This document shows positions 35,448 to 44,370 of a stretch of DNA of 44,407 nucleotides, in pieces. A program made the translations under genes and the position numbers. The stretch's first letter is position 1. Every line of letters starts with the position of its first letter. Source of the DNA: Acidimicrobiaceae bacterium (GTDB lineage: Bacteria > Actinomycetota > Acidimicrobiia > Acidimicrobiales > Bog-793); assembly GCA_003140595.1 (NCBI GenBank), contig PLKG01000091.1:70807-115213 (forward strand), in the 5' to 3' direction. The notes under the pieces are model-generated. The model searched no databases and had not been told where the DNA came from. It was given only the letters and a program-made list of their open reading frames with translations.

Positions 35448-35852
35448 CTAGTTCTCGTTCTTCTCGGACCCAGGCAGTTGAGGCTTTGAGTGAGTAGCGG
35501 TCCATCTTTGACGGTCCCACGACTTTTGACCTGACGGATCGGACCGGTCCGCGTGCTCGCCTGGCAGCCGACCGGCTGGCGGCGATGTATTCGGGTTCTC
35601 ACTTGGTGAGCTCTGGGGAGACGAAGCAACCCATCTCCCAGTGCGGACCTGGGCATTGGCGGTGGCGTCCACATCTGCGCGTAAGTGTGGCGGGTTCCTA
35701 TGCGGCGCGATGGCGAGAGCGATCGCCCAGCCGATCAGTGTCCAGCCGAGCAGCAGGTGGACCACGAAGACAGACTCTACGCTGACGCCCCTCCGCACCG
35801 TGCCGAGGATCGTCGGAAGCATGCAGAGCAGGAATCCGCAGATCAGAGCCAC
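35448..35852 (-). CDS. Superinfection-immunity-family small membrane protein
   Basis: A 134-residue protein with two membrane helices in the first 50 residues. ALICGFLLCMLPTILGTVRR and VFVVHLLLGWTLIGWAIALA match the superinfection immunity protein family (PF14373, named for phage T4 Imm), in which the LLGWT-x-IGW motif is diagnostic. The C-terminal 85 residues are polar, Ser/Pro-rich and probably disordered. Bacterial members are common and mostly unrelated to phage defence. The start is GTG at 35852; open sequence extends about 35 codons upstream (reading NTWIHP just before) without a standard start, so the 5' end is uncertain. Its TAG stop abuts the ATG of the S53 peptidase. Confidence 0.72.
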   Translation of the reverse strand: MALICGFLLCMLPTILGTVRRGVSVESVFVVHLLLGWTLIGWAIALAIAPHRNPPHLRADVDATANAQVRTGRWVASSPQSSPSENPNTSPPAGRLPGEHADRSDPSGQKSWDRQRWTATHSKPQLPGSEKNEN

Positions 35853-35954
35853 CGGATGGATCCATGTATTGAGCCGAGAAGCGACGCCAATCGTGATCGA
35901 CCTCCGCCACGTGCCGTAAATCGCCAGCGCTTCGGGTCTGCTCGTTGCAGTAGC

Positions 35955-36176
35955 TCAACCATACGTGTTATTGGCACCAGGGGCGGCTGACGCAACATCG
36001 CGTCCACGAGCACGCCAAGCGCCAATTACCTCGAACCACGCGACGTCCGTTTCCCACACCGGTAGTCGGACGCGGACGCCGTAGAACACCCGGCCGCCGT
36101 GATGGAGCCGCGAAGCGCCACGGTCCCGAATCTCGACAGGACCCTCTGCCGCAACGGCACAACTAGGCACCGGCAA
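35955..36176 (-). CDS. Possible small hypothetical protein
   Basis: A 73-residue open frame with fairly G/C-rich third positions and a protein-like core (RVFYGVRVRLPVWETDVAWFEVIGAW). It starts at TTG 36176 or GTG 36170 without a convincing ribosome-binding site. It lies about 100 bases upstream of the superinfection-immunity-family gene on the same strand. No family is recognised. It may equally be chance. Confidence 0.28.
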   Translation of the reverse strand: MPVPSCAVAAEGPVEIRDRGASRLHHGGRVFYGVRVRLPVWETDVAWFEVIGAWRARGRDVASAAPGANNTYG

Positions 36177-36264
36177 GCCGTTGGCGGCCTTCCTCTATCT
36201 AGTCCGTGGGCGACTGGTTCGCATCGGCGACGCGCATCCTCGTCGTTCTCGACGCAGTTCGCGT

Positions 36265-36489
36265 CTAGGTCGCCACCCGCCAGCTCTCCATGAGTGCCGC
36301 GACGCCAATCAGACCACTCGCGCAAACCCCGAATCCTGGCCCGAAACCTCCTAATTCGATGTCGGTCGTCTCAGTCGGGCCGACTGTCGACCACTCAGCG
36401 ATCGCCGCTGCACGCTGTGCCTGGTTGCCAGACGGACGGACCAGCATCACCGAGTCAACGCCTTGTCCGTACAGCTCCGCCGACACCAC
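36265..36489 (-). CDS. Possible small hypothetical protein
   Basis: A 74-residue open frame from GTG 36489 with about two thirds G/C at third positions. The C-terminal half is Gly-rich and hydrophobic (GGFGPGFGVCASGLIGVAALM) and could form one membrane helix. No ribosome-binding site is clear and no family is recognised. The remainder of 35853-36599 outside this and the preceding frame holds nothing I can identify. Confidence 0.3.
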   Translation of the reverse strand: MVSAELYGQGVDSVMLVRPSGNQAQRAAAIAEWSTVGPTETTDIELGGFGPGFGVCASGLIGVAALMESWRVAT

Positions 36490-36599
36490 TGGGTTTCTGG
36501 TGCCCTACCGTCCGTGTCACCTGAACGCCAGGTCCGACACCGGCCGGATTCGCGCTGGGCGCCTCACTACAAGCCTAATCGCGCCCAGCTAGCCCAAAC

Positions 36600-37181
36600 T
36601 TAGCTTGGCGGCAGACCGAGGTCGCTGCGAACAACGTCGCCTGCGCGTATTGCCGCCTTCCCAGTAGCCTTGAGTTGAGTGGCCTCTTTCTCGATTTGGG
36701 CCGCGGTTTCCGTTCTCACAGCCTTCAGATTCTTGATGACGACGCGGTCATCGGCAACCAACGTCTGAATGTCAGTTTCCGTCTTCCCAGTGACGGCGAT
36801 ACCCAATATTGCGTTGTCGAAGTTCGTCAACGCGGCTGCGTAGGTGTCACAGGGACCGATTGCCTCGCTGATCGTGGTCTTGCTTGTGATCTTGGAGCTC
36901 CACGTCACGTACGCGGCCCTAGAGACCGCGGCGACCGCCAGGTACTGCTGAGACGCCTTTGTCGACGAGACCGTCGTGGTTGATGTCGTCGGAGCAACTG
37001 TCGTCGATGTTGAAGTCGGACTGACAGTTGTTGATGTTGAAGCCGGACTGACAGTTGTAGATGTTGAAGCCGGACTGACAGTTGTAGATGTTGAAGTCGA
37101 AGGAGTTGCCGCCGGCTTGGAACTGGAACAGGCTGCCGCCAAGACCGCCAGTCCTATTACGACGATGTATCTCGCCTTCAT
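36600..37181 (-). CDS. Lipoprotein with Ser/Thr-rich repeat linker
   Basis: A 193-residue predicted lipoprotein. The signal MKARYIVVIGLAVLAAAC ends in a lipobox with Cys18. Residues 19-75 are a low-complexity Ser/Thr/Pro/Val linker built on a nine-residue repeat (STSTTVSPA), likely an extended spacer, perhaps glycosylated. The C-terminal domain (about 80-193) is largely helical with two segments rich in Lys/Glu (VIKNLKAVRTETAAQIEKEA) and no known motif. GGAGG lies six bases ahead of ATG 37181; a longer frame upstream has no signal peptide logic. It probably extends a small domain away from the membrane; role unknown. Confidence 0.8.
   Translation of the reverse strand: MKARYIVVIGLAVLAAACSSSKPAATPSTSTSTTVSPASTSTTVSPASTSTTVSPTSTSTTVAPTTSTTTVSSTKASQQYLAVAAVSRAAYVTWSSKITSKTTISEAIGPCDTYAAALTNFDNAILGIAVTGKTETDIQTLVADDRVVIKNLKAVRTETAAQIEKEATQLKATGKAAIRAGDVVRSDLGLPPS
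37000..37105 (-). repeat. 27-base tandem repeats in the lipoprotein linker
   Basis: About four head-to-tail copies of a 27-base unit encode the nine-residue STSTTVSPA repeat. The copies at 37027-37053 and 37054-37080 differ by only one base; those at 37000-37026 and from 37081 are more diverged. The period is a multiple of three, so copy-number change would alter linker length without a frameshift. Confidence 0.88.
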
Positions 37182-38139
37182 CGAGCCTCCTCGCTCACCA
37201 GCTTGGGACCATTCGCAGGTCATCCTGCGCCTTCGGTTCATCGGGCGTCAGGGCCAAATGTCACAAAGGTGTGGGCTCCAAGCGCGTCGTTCATTCCCGG
37301 TAGCTTCTCTGGTGACCAACAGCGGTCCATTCTGATTCCGCCATCCTGCCGGGTATCCGCCAGCCGGGTGACTCCACTTCACGCAACTGGAAATGCGGTG
37401 TCGAAGGTCGTGGAGGGTGGGCATCGCGGGTCTCCGACTGGTCCTGAAATCAGGTCTCGGCGGAACTGCGTTGATCAGTACATAAGGTAACCCGGAGCGC
37501 CGGACGCATGGCGATGTCGATGGTGGCTCTAGGCCCTTTGCTAGTGCGTCGCGCGCGGGCTGCTGAAGGAGTGGCGCTCCCTCACCAGACCTTAGGGTGC
37601 CGATCGCCGCGTCAGCCGGGTCGTACTCGTCGATGACTTCGATGCAGACGCCAGTCACGTGTCGAAGAATGGCTACTGTCGCCGCGGCGGGCACGAGAAG
37701 CCCTATCCCTCCGCCGAGTGGCCTCGGTTCGTTGCAACTGAACTCGAGCCTGCCTGTCCAATTCGGGCTCGTCGGCCAGGAACACGAACGCGTCTTGCAC
37801 GAGCTCGACCCGGACTGCTGTTCGAGCCGATACCGCCATGATTATCGAAGACGTCTCGGCCGTCGCCGGGTCCTCGAGCAACTTCGGGATCTCCTAACGG
37901 TCCTTTCGGCCAGGCAGGCCATAGGGGCGGATCCAACAGGGCCGCGACTTTCGCGGCGGATGCAGGATCGGTGAGAACGCGATCGCCGTTCATAGTCTCG
38001 ACGTTGGAAGTGGGGTGTTCGACGCGGGAGGGGACTGGTAATGGCGTGCGGGCCGAGGTGAACCGAACGCCAGGTGGACCGCCACTTTGTGCCAGCCAGG
38101 TGGTGCGACTCGGAGCGCGGAGGCCAAACGTGCCGTGAC
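37182..38139. other. Gene-poor stretch with a doubtful coding relic
   Basis: About 960 bases without a secure gene. On the minus strand, two frames near 37993-37700 read MNGDRVLTDPASAAKVAALLDPP and then LLEDPATAETSSIIMAVSART, VRVELVQDAFVFLADEPELD. This is faintly like a decayed ArsR-type winged helix, but the alignment is too weak to call. Nothing else was recognised. Confidence 0.4.
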
Positions 38140-39900
38140 TCAGCCCGGCCCGAGTACCGAGTCCAGCACGGCGAGCTCGCGCACACCCACCAGACCGAGG
38201 TCGGTGATCGCGTAGTCGGGGATGGATGTGATCTCGAGGAACATGAGATAGCCGAACGCCGTCGGCAGCTTGCAGCCGAGTGCCCGTGCAGCGGAGTCCA
38301 GTCGTGCCTCGGCTGCCGCCATCGTCTCGACATCGATGTCGGCCACGATCCCACCGACAGGCAATGCCAACGTCTCAATTACCTTCCCACCGTCTGTGAC
38401 TGCGAGGCCTCCCCTGAGCTCGATCACCGTGTTAATCGCAAGAGCCATGTCGGAGGGGTTCGTCCCCACGCAGATAATGTTGTTGTCGTCTGGAGCGGCA
38501 CTCGTGGCCAGTGCCCCCGAGTTGAGGCCGAATCCGCACACGATCGCGACAGACAGATTCGTCGTCTTGCCGTAGCGCTCGACGACGGTCACATAGAGAG
38601 CATCCTTGGCAACGTCGGGTCTTACCGAACCATCGACTACTTCCAGGAGAACATCGCGGCGACGGCGCACAAAGGGCACCTCGCGGTCCATCTCCATGGC
38701 AAGCACCCTTACCGGGGATCCGAGCTCAGTCGGCATGCGGATCTCGTCGGGCTCGAGCGGTCTCCGATTCATGGTGTCGAGCAGCGCCGGTCCCCTTGTC
38801 GGGACGAGTGGAGGACGTAGCGCGCGGCGACCCTCAGCGACGAGGACTCCCTTGGACACCACTTTGTCTACGACAAAGCTGGCGGGATCGTCGATGACAA
38901 CCACGTCTGCGGCCCGTCCAGGACATATCGAGCCGACGAGGTGGTCGATCCGATACATCTGCGCCGTGTTGATGGTCGCCATCTGAATCGCCGTGATTGG
39001 TGGCACGCCAGCTGTTATGGCCATGCGAACCAGCCGATCGAGGTGCCCATCCCGGAGCAGGCTCGTCGCCGTCACGTCGTCGGTGCAGAAGCCGACGCGG
39101 CCTGGATTGGCCCCGAGCCGTGTCACGACCTGGATGTTCTCCTCCATGAAGTGGGCGACGGCCGACTCTCGTACCATCACGTACATGCCGGCTCGCATCT
39201 TTGTGAGGACCTCTTCGGCGTTGTAACTCTCATGGTCTAAGCGGACGCCTGCGGCCGCCAGCACGCCAATGGTGGCCGCGCTTGCCATGGGCGCACAGCC
39301 GAAAACCGGCAATCGGTTCCGCCCCGCCATCTCGATGACCTCGAGCACCTCGGCGTCACGATTGGTGATGAACTCAGTCACCGTCTCCCATACGCCGAAG
39401 CAATCGTCCCACTTCTGGGCGATCTCATGGACCTCGGGGCCGAGCCGGAACCCCACGTTCGACTCGGGGATCGTGTACGGGACTTTGTAGGGTGCCGCCC
39501 AGAAGATCTTCATCTGGCTGGCCTCCGCCTCCGAGAGTGCATCTCGCACGCCTTCCAGCCCTGCAACGGCGTAGGTCTGGTCCAACCCGGAGACAACGCT
39601 CGTCGTGCCGCAACGGACCACGGCGTCGGCGAACATCGTCACCGACAACTTGCTGCACTCGATGTGGAGGTGACCGTCAATCAGGCCCGGAACCAAGTAC
39701 CGGCCCGTCACGTCTATGACTGTCGTGGCAGGTCCTGTATTGGGGGTGACATCACCCACCGCCGCGATCATGTCGCCAACGACAGCCACATCCGCCGGAT
39801 AGACCTCGCCGGTCGCCACATTGACAAGCCGGCCGCCGGTCAGCACCAGGTCGGCTTTCCGAACACCTTCGGCTGCGTCGATCTTCTCTCGTAGTTGCAC
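38140..39900 (-). CDS. Adenine-deaminase-like amidohydrolase (Ade/YicP family, altered active site)
   Basis: A 586-residue amidohydrolase with the full Ade architecture: N-terminal beta domain, metal-dependent TIM barrel, and a C-terminal domain ending in a long helix. Conserved parts are PGLIDGHLHIECS, the Glu in FGVWETVTEF, RLDHESYNAEE, RAGMYVMVRES and CTDDV. Compared with E. coli Ade, three active-site blocks differ: DPHE reads GLDQ, DGHCPGL reads FGCAPMA (His to Cys), and SHDSHNIVVIG reads APDDNNIICVG. The remaining scaffold argues for an enzyme on another purine, pterin or N-heterocycle rather than a pseudogene. GTG 39900 is preceded by GTGGAGG with five-base spacing. It is divergent from an NCS1 permease. 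Confidence 0.85.
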   Translation of the reverse strand: MQLREKIDAAEGVRKADLVLTGGRLVNVATGEVYPADVAVVGDMIAAVGDVTPNTGPATTVIDVTGRYLVPGLIDGHLHIECSKLSVTMFADAVVRCGTTSVVSGLDQTYAVAGLEGVRDALSEAEASQMKIFWAAPYKVPYTIPESNVGFRLGPEVHEIAQKWDDCFGVWETVTEFITNRDAEVLEVIEMAGRNRLPVFGCAPMASAATIGVLAAAGVRLDHESYNAEEVLTKMRAGMYVMVRESAVAHFMEENIQVVTRLGANPGRVGFCTDDVTATSLLRDGHLDRLVRMAITAGVPPITAIQMATINTAQMYRIDHLVGSICPGRAADVVVIDDPASFVVDKVVSKGVLVAEGRRALRPPLVPTRGPALLDTMNRRPLEPDEIRMPTELGSPVRVLAMEMDREVPFVRRRRDVLLEVVDGSVRPDVAKDALYVTVVERYGKTTNLSVAIVCGFGLNSGALATSAAPDDNNIICVGTNPSDMALAINTVIELRGGLAVTDGGKVIETLALPVGGIVADIDVETMAAAEARLDSAARALGCKLPTAFGYLMFLEITSIPDYAITDLGLVGVRELAVLDSVLGPG

Positions 39901-40154
39901 GTGGCCTCCACCTCGAGTCGAGCCGAACCCGCGTTCGCGGCTCGGACAGCCAGAGCCCGACCTGAACTGATCATCTCCTTGGGTCTCGTATCAGGTCAAA
40001 TCCCGCGAACGGACGAGGAATTTACCTGTAGTTGAGGCCCTAGTAACGTGCCACCCAATTCTTTTGCAAGCAACGGAGAAGGCACCGACTGGTTGTTGGT
40101 CGAGCTAGTCGCGGTCACGGTCGAGCCTCCACCGTCAAGGGACGGAGGGTGACC
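39901..40154. promoter_or_regulatory. Divergent promoter region of the nucleobase locus
   Basis: The 254 bases between the Ade-like gene (minus) and the NCS1 permease gene (plus) must drive both. No unambiguous -10/-35 pair or known riboswitch structure was recognised, although a purine-responsive regulator would fit the gene content. The end carries GGAGG at 40144-40148, the permease ribosome-binding site. Confidence 0.4.
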
Positions 40155-41621
40155 GTGGGTCAAGACGAAAATCGGGGAGACGCTGCTAACTCCGCCGCCG
40201 ACCCCGCAACTACGCGTTCCATGGGAATTGAGCGGCGCGGCATCCAGCACGTGAGTGCCGACGAACGCTGGGGCACCCCGAGCGCACTGTTCTGGATGTG
40301 GACCGGCGCGATCTGGAACGTCGAGTACGTGGTCTACGGCACGCTGCTCGTCGCCATCTTTGGCCTGTCCTTCGCTCAGGCGGTGCCAGTCATCATCGTC
40401 GGCAGCATTGGGTCATATCTCCTGACCGGGCTCACCAGTCTCCAGGGACCCCAGGCCGGCACGACGGCTTTCACGATCAGTCGAGCGTCCTTCGGTCCGA
40501 GCGGGAACCGAGTGCCTTCTCTCTTCAACTGGATAACACAGGTCGGATACGAAACCGAGGGTATCGCTCTTGTCGTACTCGCAGGCTTGGCCCTAGCCGC
40601 GAAGGCCAACGTTGCCGGTAGCACCGGGCTGAAGATCGGTCTGCTCATCGGAGCCGTGCTAATCCAAGCGCTGCTCCCCTTCGTCGGCCATACCGCCATG
40701 CTGAAGGTTCTGAAGTGGTTGGCTTTCCCCTTTGTCGCCCTCTTCGTAATCATGGCGATCATCACCGCGTCGAAGGTCAACCTTCACGTGACTCCGCACG
40801 GTGCGGGCTGGGGTGGATTGATGGTGGCACTCGCCCTCATTATGTCCGCCGGCGGACTGGGCTGGACCGAGAACGCCAACGACTACTCCCGCTACCTTCC
40901 GCGCAATGCAAGCAAGAGCGGAATCATTCTCGCCGTTGCACTAGGCGGAGCGATCCCCTCGATCCTGCTTGAAGTGCTCGGTGCCGCGGTGGCAACCGCA
41001 GTACCGGTGACGTCTGCCTACACCGTAGCCTCGGTGACTGGCCTGGTCAGCGTATTCCCGGGCTGGTTCGTTGTCCCCTACCTGATCATCGCCATCTTCC
41101 AGCTCTTCGCGATCAACAGCGTGGACCTCTACTCATCGGGTGTAACACTCCAAAGCCTCGGCATCCACCTGAAGCGGTACCAATGCGTGATGATCGACAC
41201 GGTCGTGTCTGGCGGTTTCGCCGCTTACGTGATCTTCTCCCAGCACTTCAGCCAGTTGCTGTCGGACTTCCTGCTCTTCATTATCGTCTGGGTGGCGCCC
41301 TGGTGTGCCATCTACCTCGTCGACTACTTTCTACGGCGCGGCCGCTATGACACCCAGGCGCTGCAAGACGAGAGGGGCGGGATCTATTTCCGCAACGGTG
41401 GATGGAACTGGCGGGCTCTCGTCGCTCTGGGCATCGGGATGATCGCGGCAGCCGTTTGGCTCAACGCCTACTCCCCCTACGTGTCACCACTGTCCAGCCG
41501 GATAGGTGGCTCGGACTTCAGCATCTTCATGGGGATGATATTCGGCGGAGTCAGTTACTACCTGCTTGCTCGCAAGTCCGTCCCAGCCGAAGCCGAAAAG
41601 ACACCGGTAGCCCCGCAATAG
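40155..41621 (+). CDS. NCS1-family nucleobase/cytosine permease
   Basis: A 488-residue transporter of the nucleobase-cation-symport-1 family (CodB, PucI, Fur-type), about 12 helices. It begins with the family's GIERRGIQHVSADERWGTPSALFWMW entrance, then PQAGTTAFTISRASFGPSGN, and has the ENANDYSRYLPR block near residue 240 that lies close to the substrate site. Known substrates are cytosine, purines, uracil, allantoin or thiamine. GTG 40155 is preferred over GTG 40149 because GGAGG at 40144-40148 lies six bases ahead of it, while 40149 would leave no spacing. Flanked by two deaminase-family genes, it probably imports their common substrate. Confidence 0.92.
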   Translation: MGQDENRGDAANSAADPATTRSMGIERRGIQHVSADERWGTPSALFWMWTGAIWNVEYVVYGTLLVAIFGLSFAQAVPVIIVGSIGSYLLTGLTSLQGPQAGTTAFTISRASFGPSGNRVPSLFNWITQVGYETEGIALVVLAGLALAAKANVAGSTGLKIGLLIGAVLIQALLPFVGHTAMLKVLKWLAFPFVALFVIMAIITASKVNLHVTPHGAGWGGLMVALALIMSAGGLGWTENANDYSRYLPRNASKSGIILAVALGGAIPSILLEVLGAAVATAVPVTSAYTVASVTGLVSVFPGWFVVPYLIIAIFQLFAINSVDLYSSGVTLQSLGIHLKRYQCVMIDTVVSGGFAAYVIFSQHFSQLLSDFLLFIIVWVAPWCAIYLVDYFLRRGRYDTQALQDERGGIYFRNGGWNWRALVALGIGMIAAAVWLNAYSPYVSPLSSRIGGSDFSIFMGMIFGGVSYYLLARKSVPAEAEKTPVAPQ

Positions 41622-41868
41622 TCGCGGCGTACCTCCCGCACAGGAGCCCGGTCTGCTCAGAAGCCCCCGGCCCTTCCTGCCTGACAGCAATCCTGGTCGC
41701 TCACACATCTTGACCGTGCGCAAAGGATCGTGAACGCAGCTGACACCGCGGACAAACACGGCGCGCCAGGCTTCGAAAGCTAGCGCCGAAAGACACGGCC
41801 ATCTGTGATGTCGTAGACGCTACCGACCGCACAGATCGGCGTCGGGCCTCCTCATGACGTACCTTGGA

Positions 41869-42885
41869 CTATGGGTTGCCTGCCGCATAGTGCGCAAGTT
41901 CGGCGAGTAATTCTTCCTTCGCGCCTGTCGACAGCCATGCGATTTCGAAAGCGTTGCGCTCCAGCTGAACGAGCTCTGCTTTGGTGAGGGAAGCCGAGCT
42001 CGCCAACGACTCGAGGTTGGCGGTGAGGTAGGCCGCGAAGTACGCCGGGTCATCCGAGTTCACGGTCACTTTCAGTCCGCGCTCGAGCATCAATTTCAGT
42101 TCAGTGTCCTTCAAGTCCCCGGTGACGTAACGATTTGACACCGGACAGACCGTAAACCCGATACCTCTCGTCGCGGCTTCAGCCACGAGTTCGTCGGATT
42201 CGAGGACATTCATGCCGTGGTCAATTCGCTCGACGCCTATGACGCTCAGGCACTGACGAATGTGATCAACGATATCGAGTTGATCGACGTCGCAGTGCAT
42301 TGTCAGGCGGTACCCCTCTGACTTCGCTCGAGCGAATACGGCAGCGAACTTTGTGGGCGGATTGTCGCGTTCGTCGGAGTCGAGTCCAATCCCGATGATG
42401 GAGTCGCGGTATGGAAGGGACTCGAGCAGTGTTGCCATGGCGTATTCCGCCGAGTGGTCACGAAGAATGCACAAGATCAACTGCGCTCGGATCCCGAGTA
42501 GCCGCCGGGCATCAAAGAGAGCCCCACGCAAACCGCTAATCACGGAGTGGAATTCGACTCCTCTCGAAGTATGCGCTTGGGGATCGAAGAAGATCTCCGC
42601 GTATCGAATATTCTCCGAGGCCGCCCTCTCCAAATAGGACCACGCAAGGTCATAGAAATCTTGGGGCTTCACCAGCACCGACATCGCGTCGTAGTACACC
42701 GGTAGGAACGAGGACAGGTCATGGAACACATAACCGGCACGCATCTCGTCAATGTCGCGATACGGCAGGGCAATGTCATTGCGCCCCGCCAGCTTGAACC
42801 GCAGTTCGGGCTCAAGCGTTCCCTCGATGTGAAGGTGAAGTTCGGCCTTCGGTAGTCCGTGAATGAAGCTTGTCATATCAGACAC
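41869..42885 (-). CDS. Adenosine/adenine deaminase-family hydrolase (ADA fold, altered catalytic motif)
   Basis: A 338-residue amidohydrolase closest in pattern to bacterial adenine deaminase of the ADA family (PA0148 type). Shared blocks are LPKAELHLHIEGTLEPELRF, FFDPQAHTSRGVEF, GLDSDERDNPPTKF, ERIDHGMN, FTVCPVSN and VTVNSDDPAYFAAYLT. Metal ligands (HLH, the His in TMHC, and Asp in NSDDP) remain. The canonical HAGEE motif, whose Glu protonates the purine ring, reads HCDVDQ here, so canonical adenosine or adenine deamination is doubtful. GTG 42885 has AAAGGGA seven bases upstream; ATG 42876 is the alternative. It converges with the NCS1 permease gene across 247 bases without a clear terminator. 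Confidence 0.85.
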   Translation of the reverse strand: MSDMTSFIHGLPKAELHLHIEGTLEPELRFKLAGRNDIALPYRDIDEMRAGYVFHDLSSFLPVYYDAMSVLVKPQDFYDLAWSYLERAASENIRYAEIFFDPQAHTSRGVEFHSVISGLRGALFDARRLLGIRAQLILCILRDHSAEYAMATLLESLPYRDSIIGIGLDSDERDNPPTKFAAVFARAKSEGYRLTMHCDVDQLDIVDHIRQCLSVIGVERIDHGMNVLESDELVAEAATRGIGFTVCPVSNRYVTGDLKDTELKLMLERGLKVTVNSDDPAYFAAYLTANLESLASSASLTKAELVQLERNAFEIAWLSTGAKEELLAELAHYAAGNP

Positions 42886-43725
42886 TTCAGATTCCCTTTC
42901 GATGCGAGCCTGGAAGCAAGGTAGCGAGTTTGGCCAGCTAGGTCCAGTTAGGCCTTGAGCCTTGCTAGCAAGGGCAAGCAACACCGAGCAGCCTTCGCCA
43001 CAAAGAGCCACCGCAGCCCCCTCGACTACGGGGGGTGCGGCGGTCAGCCTCGGAGCAGACACCCTTTCGCCGGAGGCTTCGACTGGAGAGGACGCCGGAG
43101 GCACTAACGTAGGTTTCCTGGCTAGCTCAGCTGATGGGGACGCAGTCCCAGTTCAAAGGGGCAAATCGGCGCTGGTCACGCATTATCTCAGAACTCAGTT
43201 GTGCTGCGTAAGCGGCCAGGCCGAACCAGCGTGCGCTGCTGTCCGGCCAACATCCGCCAGGTTGGAGCCTGCTGCCACCTTGAGAGGGTTCTAGCCCTGG
43301 TTCACTTGCGATGCACCTTTCTGTCTCGCTTGCCGGACCCGGATCGTCTGGCGGTGCCAATCCGTCCCGTCGTTGTCGGGGCTGCTTCCCACCCTTCCCT
43401 GCGCTTCCAAGGTCAGGCTGCCCCCTACTTCACCGGCCTGCCGCCACAGGCCAGAGGTGGGTTCCTTCACTCCACCCGGTTGATAGCGCCTCGTGGCGCA
43501 CTCGTGCTCGTAGCGACAGTCGAAGGTCCCCCACGGTCCCCACCAGACTTATGGCGCACTCGCACCTGCAAGTTGTGTTCGGCGACCACACCCGACAACC
43601 ACCGCGAGCATTTCATTGGTCGTAGGTGGCCACCCGGTCATGGTGACTCATGTGATCTTTACACCCCGTTCCTCTCTTCCCCGGGTCGGGCCTCGCTCAC
43701 ACGACGCGTCGAGATCATCCTGAGA
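42886..43725. other. Gene-poor stretch
   Basis: These 840 bases contain long overlapping open frames, for example 43201-43773 on the plus strand, but they are rich in Arg, Pro and Cys with no domain logic, as expected for chance frames in GC-rich DNA. A segment near 43118-43156 resembles tRNA D- and T-loops in miniature but is far too short to be a tRNA. No gene is supported. Confidence 0.5.
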
Positions 43726-44370
43726 TCAGCTCGTCCAGCCGTCGGTGGCCGGACTCGTCGTGACCTTAGGTGAACCACCGGTCGTTGTGACACCGGTAAT
43801 GGGCGGCATCGAGAAATACGTATCTTCACACGAAGCCGGCGCAGTTGCCGTCATTCTGGCGTCGTTGGTGAAGGTGAGCGTCAACGGGTTGTCGGCCTGG
43901 CCACTAGCCGACACAGTGACAGGTGTCGTGAGAGCGTGCGGGCTGCCGCTCGTAGCCGTGGCGTAGTTCCAAATGACGTCGCTCGGCGCAGCAGCCAGGC
44001 AGCGAGTCTGAGTTGTCGTTAGCGCACTTGTCGTGTACCCGGTGGCGTAAGTCGTGGCGGCAGGCAGATTCACGGCGATAATCGTGACGGGGTACGGATA
44101 TGGGTTGGAGATCGTGACGACGACGTCAGCTTTGCCGCCCGGGTACAGCCCGTTTTCGGCAGCGGGTGGAGCAACGGCCCTGATGGTCAGGTTGGATGCA
44201 GTCACCAACCGGGCCTCGCCGCTCGGGCCGCTCGCGAGGCCGACGGTCCAGTTCGTCGAGGCGTAGGCCCCGCTTCCGGCCAGAAGAGCTCCAATCGTGA
44301 TCGACACAGTCTTGAACCGAATTAGCTGTCTCTGCCCGCGTTGGACAGGTTGGTCGCGACCGAGAGACAT
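43726..44370 (-). CDS. Secreted or surface protein of unknown function
   Basis: A 214-residue exported protein. After a charged N-terminus, a hydrophobic segment (VSITIGALLAGSGAYAS, about residues 22-38) acts as signal peptide or anchor. The mature part is Thr/Ala/Ser-rich and beta-like, with VVVTISNPYPYPVTIIAVNLP suggesting an immunoglobulin-like sandwich, and two cysteines (RCLAA, SCEDT) that could pair. The C-terminus ends TSPATDGWTS with no sorting signal. It fits an uncharacterised secreted family I associate with acid-environment actinobacteria, from memory only. GAGGAG lies 11 bases ahead of the ATG. The window ends 37 bases upstream of the start. Confidence 0.72.
   Translation of the reverse strand: MSLGRDQPVQRGQRQLIRFKTVSITIGALLAGSGAYASTNWTVGLASGPSGEARLVTASNLTIRAVAPPAAENGLYPGGKADVVVTISNPYPYPVTIIAVNLPAATTYATGYTTSALTTTQTRCLAAAPSDVIWNYATATSGSPHALTTPVTVSASGQADNPLTLTFTNDARMTATAPASCEDTYFSMPPITGVTTTGGSPKVTTSPATDGWTS

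Noticed and set aside
37000-37105. CRISPR-like array
   Set aside because: The repeats are directly adjacent without spacers and encode an in-frame protein linker.
37612-37993. Winged-helix regulator relic
   Set aside because: The resemblance to an ArsR-type helix-turn-helix requires a frame change and is too weak to claim as a feature.
43118-43156. tRNA-like TAGCTCAG and GTTCAAA elements
   Set aside because: The D-loop-like and T-loop-like motifs are only about a dozen bases apart, leaving no room for an anticodon arm, and no acceptor stem pairs.
43201-43773. 190-codon plus-strand frame near the right end
   Set aside because: Composition is Arg/Pro/Cys-rich with no family pattern, and it runs into the convincing minus-strand secreted-protein gene.
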